Positions 25,519-31,808 of a stretch of 64,000 nt of DNA are shown here, piece after piece. Origin of the DNA: an uncultured Roseburia sp. (GTDB lineage: Bacteria > Bacillota > Clostridia > Lachnospirales > Lachnospiraceae); the NCBI GenBank assembly GCA_947649645.1, contig CANSSP010000012.1, forward strand, positions 33,552-97,551. The letters run 5' to 3'. Each line of letters opens with the position of its first letter. The stretch's first letter is position 1. The position numbers and the translations under genes were made by a program. Below the pieces are notes generated by a model, which was not told where the DNA came from, ran no database searches, and worked only from the letters and a program-made list of their open reading frames with translations.

Positions 25519-25589
25519 TAGACTTTATACTCTGGATCTGATATACTAATTTAACCAATTGAACAAATCATAAAAAGGAGCGTGAAACA

Positions 25590-25850
25590 ATGACAGATAG
25601 CGAAAAACTTGATCTGCTTCTATCTGAAATGCACGATATGAAATCCGGAATGCATGATATGAAATCCGGCATGCACGATATGAAATCTGAAATACACGAT
25701 ATGAAAAAAGATATCTATTCATTAAAATACCAGCTTGTCAGATCAACAGCCGAATTAAAAACTATGGATGAGGCAATTCTCAACGAAGTAGAAAGAGTAC
25801 ATGGCATTCTCGACAAACACAAGGCCGATAAATCAGTACATACTGCATAA
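25590..25850 (+). CDS. Heptad-repeat coiled-coil protein
   Basis: An 86-residue protein with SD AAAGGAG upstream. Residues 14-41 are four tandem seven-residue units (MHDMKSG, MHDMKSG, MHDMKSE, IHDMKKD), a perfect coiled-coil register. A further helical stretch (IYSLKYQLVRSTAELKT) and a C-terminal helix follow. No enzyme motif, no membrane segment. It probably oligomerises. Related small heptad proteins with variable repeat number are common in Lachnospiraceae, without known function. It sits alone, with its own terminator. Confidence 0.75.
   Translation: MTDSEKLDLLLSEMHDMKSGMHDMKSGMHDMKSEIHDMKKDIYSLKYQLVRSTAELKTMDEAILNEVERVHGILDKHKADKSVHTA
25629..25712 (+). repeat. Four tandem 21-bp units
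   Basis: Units start at 25629, 25650, 25671 and 25692, based on ATGCACGATATGAAATCCG plus two bases. The first three are nearly identical in DNA, the fourth has diverged. Each encodes one heptad of the coiled coil, so recombination would change its length in whole heptads. Confidence 0.9.
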
Positions 25851-25891
25851 CAAAGCTTCCCCGGCGCAACCAGATACCCACCAGCACCCAG

Positions 25892-25931
25892 GTGTAAAGT
25901 CTACTGAATTATCAGCGGCTTTACACTTTTT
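25892..25931 (+). terminator. Rho-independent terminator after the coiled-coil gene
   Basis: Arms GTGTAAAG and CTTTACAC across a 19-base loop, followed by TTTTT. Confidence 0.75.
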
Positions 25932-25936
25932 ATTTG

Positions 25937-26086
25937 CAGGGATTCGTCTATGACATATTTCCGGATCATGAAAAGGCCGGGATGAGAGCCGCTTTCATTC
26001 CAAATGGGATTGTGTCAGATACAGAGAAGACAGCAATGAAAAAAGATCATGAGACTATAAAGAAATCAGTCAGAACTATCCGTTAA
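25937..26086 (+). pseudogene. Possible gene remnant (49 codons)
   Basis: Open frame reading QGFVYDIFPDHEKAGMRAAF and on to a TAA, with no start codon or SD. The DIFPDHEKAGMRAAF segment is protein-like, faintly like the end of a HAD-type hydrolase, but no family is claimed. Confidence 0.2.
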
Positions 26087-26251
26087 GTGTCTCATGACGC
26101 ATGAAAACTTTGCCGCCAGACAACGGTTTTTATTTCGACAGGCTCAATATATACTTTTCCTGATCCATCCATTCAGACTGTAAATTGTAACTGAACAATG
26201 CCAGATAAACAGGGCACTCATTACAATCCAGTCCACAATATGCCAGAGCCA

Positions 26252-26599
26252 TTAAAACATGCCCTCCCCTAAATATTTGTCATGCGGAACAATCAGGCAC
26301 TTTTCGATAGACTTCCAATAACTGTTGTAAAGATTTTTTTGTGCTGCTCCGTAGCTTTCTTTTGTGTCAAATTCCCAATAAAGCATATACTTGACACTTT
26401 TTACAATACGGGTAATTTTTAGCGGTGGAAGCCCCTCTTTGATCTGCTCCATATCTATATGATACCCTCTTCTGGCAAAACGAAGCAGAAGCAGTCCCTC
26501 CTGTTTTTCCAGGAAACTCTTCGCTTCGAGCATCAGTGCTTCAAATTCCTCTACTTTTTGTGGCCTGACCTGATAAATGCATATTTCAGTAAACGGCAT
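26252..26599 (-). CDS. ABM-fold (dimeric alpha/beta barrel) protein
   Basis: A 115-residue protein resembling the antibiotic-biosynthesis-monooxygenase/DUF fold: ICIYQVRPQKVEEFEALMLEA as the first strand-helix, then YMLYWEFDTKESYGAAQKN as the repeated strand and helix. Small proteins of this fold act as monooxygenases, heme-degrading enzymes or binding proteins; no catalytic set could be assigned. SD AAAGGAGG lies upstream. It stands alone in an A+T-rich region. Confidence 0.6.
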   Translation of the reverse strand: MPFTEICIYQVRPQKVEEFEALMLEAKSFLEKQEGLLLLRFARRGYHIDMEQIKEGLPPLKITRIVKSVKYMLYWEFDTKESYGAAQKNLYNSYWKSIEKCLIVPHDKYLGEGMF

Positions 26600-26765
26600 A
26601 TTTAAATCCTCCTTTGCTTTATTTCAGCATCAGGAATATGGCATTATGCGTGTCACACTCCTTTATTTTTTCATTCTGCCCAGCCATTCCGAATAATTAC
26701 AACGACCGCAAAATATAACACCCTGTTGATAAACTTTCTTAAAGCGTTCCATTTTGGATACCTCC

Positions 26766-27428
26766 TTAAAATTCACGATCTGAATACAGCTTTTTAGAGA
26801 TCAGAAACGAACACCACAAAATCAAAGCAGCAACGGCAATCATACCGCCATTCACCAAAAGCACATTTCTACTGGCATATTCAAGTGCATTAAAAAGAAA
26901 ATATTCATTCCCTGGCAAAGACGAAACAATCACCCACACAGCATACAGCGCCGCAAAAAGAACAACCGGCACAAACATTCCCCAAAACTTTCCTTTACTA
27001 TATCCCATCCCGAATAAGATTGGAAACATACAAAGGTTAAAAATTGAAAACAGCAGACAGCTTATTGTCACAACAGGTAAAAACCACCTGATCGGACCAT
27101 AATAATGCGATAACGTAAAACGGTCTGCAAGAACAGCCAGAGGGATGCCCGTGACCAATCCTGCTAATCCCATCCAAATGGATAAAACATATCTGCCGGC
27201 CACTACGGCGGAACGCCTGACAGGGAGTGTTAAATACAGCTTATTCAAATCTCCTTTTTCTTCTACCGCAAAAGTATTGACCGAAAAAAACAGAAACAGA
27301 AAAACATTGGTCGGGACAACCAGCAGCGCCGAGAAAAAACCAGCAGCCAACGAACTTATAGGGATCAGAAAGAGCCGCAGATGAAAGCACTTCATCGCAT
27401 TCCAATCTAATATTGCCATTCGCTTCAT
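26766..27428 (-). CDS. ABC-2-type transporter permease
   Basis: A 220-residue membrane protein with about six hydrophobic segments (FFSALLVVPTNVFLFLFFSV, LSIWMGLAGLVTGIPLAVL, FALYAVWVIVSS-like and NVLLVNGGMIAVAALILW). It contains the ABC-2-like EEKGDLNKLYLTLPVRRSAVV loop, typical of small export permeases. The start ATG overlaps the ATPase stop (TAATG). It forms the membrane part of a YtrA/B-type export system. Confidence 0.8.
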   Translation of the reverse strand: MKRMAILDWNAMKCFHLRLFLIPISSLAAGFFSALLVVPTNVFLFLFFSVNTFAVEEKGDLNKLYLTLPVRRSAVVAGRYVLSIWMGLAGLVTGIPLAVLADRFTLSHYYGPIRWFLPVVTISCLLFSIFNLCMFPILFGMGYSKGKFWGMFVPVVLFAALYAVWVIVSSLPGNEYFLFNALEYASRNVLLVNGGMIAVAALILWCSFLISKKLYSDREF

Positions 27429-28279
27429 TAAACTTCAACCCCCTTGCTCATTCGTACCATAATATCATCAAGAGAAACCGTTTCTGTAATTACACTTCCC
27501 GGAAAACCTGCAATATCTTTTATTTCAATCATACCGTTAAAGCCGTTTGGATACTCACGCAATCCAAACACCTGTTTACGTTTTGATTGTGGTAAATCCC
27601 CGGTTCCACCTTTAACCAGACAATATTTTTCAATTAATTCATCCTTACGTCCGCTATACAAAATTTTGCTGTTCTGGATGTAGATAATATAGTCGGCAAT
27701 CTTTTCAAGGTCACTGGTTATGTGCGTAGAAAAGAATATTGTTCTATCTTCTTCAACCATATAATCACGAAGGATTTCAAGCATTTCTTCACGACCGACG
27801 GGATCAAGGCCCGAAGTGGGTTCATCGAGCAATAACAGCTTTGCATCATGTGCCAATGTGACCGCCATGCCCAGTTTCATTTTCATACCTCGTGACATTG
27901 TTTTATACTTCTGCTCAGGATCAAGAGAAAATCGTTCCAGATATTGCCAAAAAGCTTTGTTACTCCATTTCCTGTAGAAAGGACGCATAGATTTTTCTAC
28001 ATCAATGGGTGTCCAGTCTTCCTGATAATAAGGCTGTTCAAACAAAACACCTATATCTTCTTTCAGAGAAACATCATCCGCAGTTTTGCCGAATAGCTTA
28101 ATGCTGCCGCCATCTTTCCTGACCATGCTTAAAATCAGCTTTAAGGTAGTCGTTTTTCCTGCGCCGTTTTCACCGATAAAGCCGCAGACAAAACCACCGG
28201 GAACGGAAAAGCTGATTTTATCCAGCAAAAAATTTTTATATTCTTTTCTAAGGTTCAATACTTCAATCACATTGTTCAT
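27428..28279 (-). CDS. ABC transporter ATP-binding protein
   Basis: A 283-residue ATPase. Walker A is GENGAGKTT (about 36-44), the Q-loop lies near FEQPYYQEDW, the signature is diverged (MSRGMKMKLG), Walker B is LLLLDEPTSGLD, and the H-loop is FFSTH. The signature M-S-R-G-M is usual in drug/peptide-export ATPases of this group. It overlaps the GntR gene upstream by four bases and the permease downstream by one. The operon is regulator-ATPase-permease. Confidence 0.9.
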   Translation of the reverse strand: MNNVIEVLNLRKEYKNFLLDKISFSVPGGFVCGFIGENGAGKTTTLKLILSMVRKDGGSIKLFGKTADDVSLKEDIGVLFEQPYYQEDWTPIDVEKSMRPFYRKWSNKAFWQYLERFSLDPEQKYKTMSRGMKMKLGMAVTLAHDAKLLLLDEPTSGLDPVGREEMLEILRDYMVEEDRTIFFSTHITSDLEKIADYIIYIQNSKILYSGRKDELIEKYCLVKGGTGDLPQSKRKQVFGLREYPNGFNGMIEIKDIAGFPGSVITETVSLDDIMVRMSKGVEV

Positions 28280-28653
28280 TTTATTGTCCTCTCAGTCGCA
28301 TCCAGCATTTCATGCAGATCATTTACTGATAAGCCAGCCTGCTTTCCTCGCCGGACAGCAGTCCTTAAGGCAGCTTCAGCCTCTTTCCGGTATTTATCAC
28401 GAACAAAAGCATCATCGATTTTCTTTACATACACGCCTTTTCCAGGCATTGTCTTTACAAACCCTTCCAGCTCTAATTCACTGTATGCCCTGGTAGTAGT
28501 TACCAGACTTACCTGCAAATCACGAGCAAGGTGACGAAGCGAAGGAAGTGGCGCGTTTTCAGATAATTCACCTGTCAGAATAGATGTTTTGATTTGTTCT
28601 TTGATCTGCTCATAAATCGGTATCCCCGATTGGCTGGATATAACAATATTCAT
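28276..28653 (-). CDS. GntR-family regulator, YtrA subfamily
   Basis: A 125-residue protein: winged helix at the N-terminus (IYEQIKEQIKTSILTGELSE, LPSLRHLARDLQVSLVTTTR) and a short C-terminal dimerisation helix pair. That size and lack of an effector domain identify the YtrA subfamily, which represses linked ABC transporters. It is the first gene of the operon and probably binds the inverted repeat overlapping its own -10. Confidence 0.87.
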   Translation of the reverse strand: MNIVISSQSGIPIYEQIKEQIKTSILTGELSENAPLPSLRHLARDLQVSLVTTTRAYSELELEGFVKTMPGKGVYVKKIDDAFVRDKYRKEAEAALRTAVRRGKQAGLSVNDLHEMLDATERTIK

Positions 28654-28714
28654 TATCTGCGCTCCTTCTTCCAGTGATTTCTTTCATTTATATTCCTTCC
28701 ACCGGCCTGCGTCT

Positions 28715-28766
28715 TACTGTTATTGTACAGCAAGTACAGTATAGCATAAAAAGAGTTTTTCGTCAA
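28715..28766 (-). promoter_or_regulatory. Promoter and operator of the ytrA-type ABC operon
   Basis: Minus strand: TTGACG (28766-28761), 17-base spacer, TATACT (28743-28738). The -10 overlaps the start of an inverted repeat TACTGT-N15-ACAGTA (28741-28715), well placed for repression by the GntR protein. Confidence 0.6.
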
Positions 28767-28907
28767 TCATGCTCTAAATGAAAAATTTATCAGCTCCTCG
28801 CAACAAAATATTACACATAATAACAACTAAAACAAAATTGTCACTGTTCTCTTTCTTTTTCCATATTGCTGTTATATAATATCTGAAAACAGCATTCGGA
28901 GGTATCC

Positions 28908-29561
28908 ATGGATTTAAACTTATTCTGGTGTCTCGTGGGAATTGCGGGAGGAGCTGTTACCAGCACACTAATCAGTCTCTTTTTCTATTTAAAAGGAATA
29001 AACCGGAAGCAACTGACTTATGATATCAGTACTTTCTGTATTATTTCAAATAAAATAAATCAGATCGAAGGGCTGGAAGTAAAATATAATTCCACAGAAA
29101 TCGAAAATTTATATTCTGCCACAATCACAATCAGAAATATCGGAAATTCAATTATCGAAATGCATGATCTTGCACCTCTGTGTCCGATATCGATATCAAC
29201 ATCCGGACAGTTCCTAAAGGCTGGATGTGACTGTGTTGCGTCATCCCCCGCCGATAAAAGAACAAACCACACTTTACTCTTCCGGAAATCTGATGATTTA
29301 TACAATTATGTGGAATTTGATTTTGATTACATACCGCAGAAAGCCGTCATAACTTTTTCATTATTTTATACGGGAGATTTAACCTTTGACGGAGCGTTAA
29401 AAGATGGAAAAATCCTGTCACCTGCCGAATACGAGAAAACCACAAACCGTGAGCTGACATTCGTACTGCTGCGTTCTGTTTTGTGTTATCCTGTATGCAT
29501 ATTTCTGGGACTTTTGCTTGCATCCCTGCTTTTTTATGGCATTTCGAATCTGTTTCATTGA
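28908..29561 (+). CDS. Unknown two-TM protein
   Basis: A 217-residue protein. An N-terminal helix (FWCLVGIAGGAVTSTLISLF) and a C-terminal helix (CIFLGLLLASLLFYGI) bracket a beta-rich central domain of about 150 residues (YNSTEIENLYSATITIRNIG). The middle looks Ig-like or carboxypeptidase-like, and the NIGNSIIEMHDLAPLCPI segment is distinctive. No family name can be given. Strong SD GGAGG before the ATG. A+T-rich and single, possibly acquired. Confidence 0.6.
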   Translation: MDLNLFWCLVGIAGGAVTSTLISLFFYLKGINRKQLTYDISTFCIISNKINQIEGLEVKYNSTEIENLYSATITIRNIGNSIIEMHDLAPLCPISISTSGQFLKAGCDCVASSPADKRTNHTLLFRKSDDLYNYVEFDFDYIPQKAVITFSLFYTGDLTFDGALKDGKILSPAEYEKTTNRELTFVLLRSVLCYPVCIFLGLLLASLLFYGISNLFH

Positions 29562-29741
29562 TTATTACCGAAATCTATATGACGGTTTAAAACAGGGATG
29601 AAACCAGGAACAGAGAGACTCTCGCATTTCTTTGAAGAAAATAACGATAATAAACAATTAAGCATCCGGGATTTGGAAGTCAGATAAAATAACACGAAAC
29701 CTTAATTGAAATTTCAACTTTATTGATTGGAGGGAAGGCTA

Positions 29742-30089
29742 TTGAATATATGGCGATATCTTCAAAGTATTGCAGTATCGAAATGTATCGCTGCAATTTT
29801 ATTTGCGTTTCACCCCGGCCGGGATGCAGACAGAGTAACTTTGGGCTCCTGCACTGGCTGGGTCAGGCATATGGGAAGGTTTTCTGAAACCAGAACATAT
29901 GAATTTACCCTTGATGCGCAGCTGTCAAAGGGAAATGCAGAGGTGCGCCTGCTGGACGCAAAAAAGGAACCATTAATGAAGCTGAACCAACAGTCCTCTG
30001 CGGGTAAAATAGATTTAGATGCAAAAAACAGATATTATTTACATTGGGAATTTAAGAGTGCTACTGGCAAGTGTGAGTTACGCTGGTAA
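29742..30089 (+). CDS. Unknown small exported or anchored protein
   Basis: A 115-residue protein starting at TTG (29742), with GGAGGG seven bases upstream. The N-terminal 25 residues are weakly hydrophobic (SIAVSKCIAAILFAF) and could anchor it. The remaining part is beta-strand rich (YEFTLDAQLSKGNAEVRLLD, RYYLHWEFKSATGKCELRW), like a small jelly-roll or Ig-like domain. Function unknown. Confidence 0.45.
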   Translation: MNIWRYLQSIAVSKCIAAILFAFHPGRDADRVTLGSCTGWVRHMGRFSETRTYEFTLDAQLSKGNAEVRLLDAKKEPLMKLNQQSSAGKIDLDAKNRYYLHWEFKSATGKCELRW

Positions 30090-30176
30090 GAGGTACAGCT
30101 TCCAGTCTGTCCGTGCATTCTGATCCACAAACGGACTACGAAAGATGCCTTGAAAGCCTCCATTACCCATCCGGAC

Positions 30177-30773
30177 TTACATATCTGTTTCGACAAAATG
30201 AACAGTGGAACTATTCCAATATTTTTTGTAAACCCTGCTGTCCTTTCCGTCAAGATTTAATTGATATAGTCTGAATGTAACCAGAAAATCTTTGGGCTGC
30301 CACTGTTCTTCATACGAATACTGGTATTTCATTCCCAATCGTTTCATTACGTTGCCGCTTCGGTTATTATTGACATCATGTGTGGCTGTAATGTATGGGA
30401 TATTATCTTTTCTCAGTTGCGCTGCGACGGCTTTGCCCGCTTCGGTTACAATTCCTTTATGCCAGTATTCTTTGCAAAGTCCATACCCAAAATCATGGCT
30501 ATCGTCCATACTGACATTTACATATCCGACAGGAATATTATTCTGTTTCAGACAAACAGCATAATTATATCCTTGTGGTTTCAAATAAGCTTTCAGGTAT
30601 CTTTCCTCAAGCAGAACCTTTGCTCCTTCCATATTTTCTATCGGAAACCACGGTAAATAAGTATTGACTTCTTTATCTGCATAAATAAAAAACAAAGCGT
30701 CCAGATCGTTTACCGTAAATTTTCTTAAAATCAGCCTTTCTGTTATTATTTCGGGGGTGTGCACGAAATTCAA
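30177..30773 (-). CDS. GNAT-family N-acetyltransferase (RimJ-like)
   Basis: A 198-residue acetyltransferase. The start is read as TTG at 30773, because AAAGGAG lies seven bases upstream; this also avoids overlap with the kinase gene. The RimJ/RimL-type opening ITERLILRKFTVNDLDALF is clear, followed by GYVNVSMDDSHDFGYGLCKE and the acetyl-CoA-binding stretch, then VNNNRSGNVMKRLGM. Substrate unknown, probably a small molecule or a protein N-terminus. It follows the P-loop kinase on the same strand. Confidence 0.85.
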   Translation of the reverse strand: MNFVHTPEIITERLILRKFTVNDLDALFFIYADKEVNTYLPWFPIENMEGAKVLLEERYLKAYLKPQGYNYAVCLKQNNIPVGYVNVSMDDSHDFGYGLCKEYWHKGIVTEAGKAVAAQLRKDNIPYITATHDVNNNRSGNVMKRLGMKYQYSYEEQWQPKDFLVTFRLYQLNLDGKDSRVYKKYWNSSTVHFVETDM

Positions 30774-30852
30774 TTTTTTTACTCCTTTTCCATAACAAAA
30801 TTTATGAGAAAAATTCCTTTCCAGACTTTTCCTTCCATCAGCAGCCTGTAAC

Positions 30853-31365
30853 TTATAGCTCAATGTTTATCTCATAGTTATCGTCAATAAGCACATAATC
30901 TGCATTGTATTTCTGCGCAAGTTCTAAAAACCGCGCGTTATCTTCTATGACGTTTTCTAAAGTACACCCTTCATCATCCAGACGATTTTCGATGATACCC
31001 GCATACCTTTTTATGTGGGCAAAATGATTTCTTATATAAGCCTCGCTCATTACAAGACAGCAATATCTGATCTTGTCAAGGTATTCCTTTTCAAAATCCT
31101 CTGACCAGCCAAAGGGAATATAACACCCCTCCACGATAAGATTCTGTTTATTTTCTATGGCGGTTTTTATCATCTCGCGAACAACGGGCCATAAATAATC
31201 CGTAAGTTCTTTGTCATTTTCAACTGTGAGCGTGGTATAGCCGCTGCGGATCAGCCCCATTTTCAAATGGTCTATTGATAAATATGGATATTTATATTTT
31301 TCCAGCAATTTCTGGGCAAGCGCTGTCTTGCCTGTGTGCGATGCACCTGTTATCAATACAATCAT
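30853..31365 (-). CDS. P-loop kinase (adenylate-kinase-like)
   Basis: A 170-residue nucleotide-binding protein. Walker A is GASHTGKT (residues 7-14), followed by the helix ALAQKLLEKY. A YLSIDHLKMGLIRSG segment follows, like the DxD region of small-molecule kinases and zeta-toxin-like proteins, and IVEGCYIPFGW comes in the middle. No antitoxin is adjacent. Likely a small-molecule kinase of unknown substrate, cotranscribed with the GNAT gene about 80 bases downstream. Confidence 0.7.
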   Translation of the reverse strand: MIVLITGASHTGKTALAQKLLEKYKYPYLSIDHLKMGLIRSGYTTLTVENDKELTDYLWPVVREMIKTAIENKQNLIVEGCYIPFGWSEDFEKEYLDKIRYCCLVMSEAYIRNHFAHIKRYAGIIENRLDDEGCTLENVIEDNARFLELAQKYNADYVLIDDNYEINIEL

Positions 31366-31472
31366 TGTTTTTCTCCTGTCTTACAAAACCCTTTCTGTCC
31401 GTCACTATTTCGGATCACTTTTGCAGTGCTTTTCGATTCCCGGCAGGGTCATCCTGCCCGGAAGGCCTTTTA

Positions 31473-31808
31473 TCATAAGGAAAGTACATCCCACATGGCA
31501 AAAAACAGCGGGCCATCCCCGCTGTCTCCTGCCGCATCGTCATATATCATCCATATGCAGTTTAAACCCGATTCCCCGGACAGACTCCATACAATCTCTG
31601 CCGCTGACGGCGCACAGCTTTTTCCACAGATTACTGATGTGCTCACCTTTGTCAGCCAGATGCTTTCGCCAGCATACCACGCCTGGTGAATCTCAGCATC
31701 GGGCAGAAGTCTTCCACAGAAAATCCGGCCCGTCATGGAAACCACCTTCTGTGCGCAAAACTGTGTGGTAATCCGCACGGGAAGCTCCCGGACTTCAAAA
31801 GGATTTTT
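31473..31808 (-). other. Open in-frame extension after the surface-protein stop
   Basis: From the TGA at 31811-31809 the same frame stays open for 111 codons (start KNPFEVRELPVR, end FFAMWDVLSL, then TGA). There is no clear SD or start codon of its own. It may be a former C-terminus cut off by a nonsense change, or a chance open stretch. No domain recognised. The rest of 31366-31472 shows nothing. Confidence 0.25.

Larger units (their letters stand above)
24774..25589. other. A+T-rich intergenic region
   Basis: About 800 bases with no convincing gene. It holds AT-rich promoter-like sequence for the 36-residue peptide (TATATTGTATAT near 24823-24834), the CTTAC-N6-GTAAG site at 24883, and two overlapping minus-strand open stretches in 25212-25518 that look like a decayed gene. 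A 72-codon plus-strand open stretch at 25007 has no SD and unconvincing composition. Confidence 0.4.

Noticed and set aside
25507..25531. TTGACA and TATACT before the coiled-coil gene
   Set aside because: The 13-base spacing is too short to call a promoter.
30035..30253. 72-codon minus-strand frame with a MEAFKASFVVRLWIRMH segment
   Set aside because: It overlaps the end of the GNAT gene and the neighbouring small gene and has no SD; a transposase remnant was considered but could not be supported.
31328..31771. Plus-strand open frames of 117-147 codons
   Set aside because: They oppose a minus-strand open stretch, have no SD, and are Ser/His/Pro-rich as expected for antisense frames.
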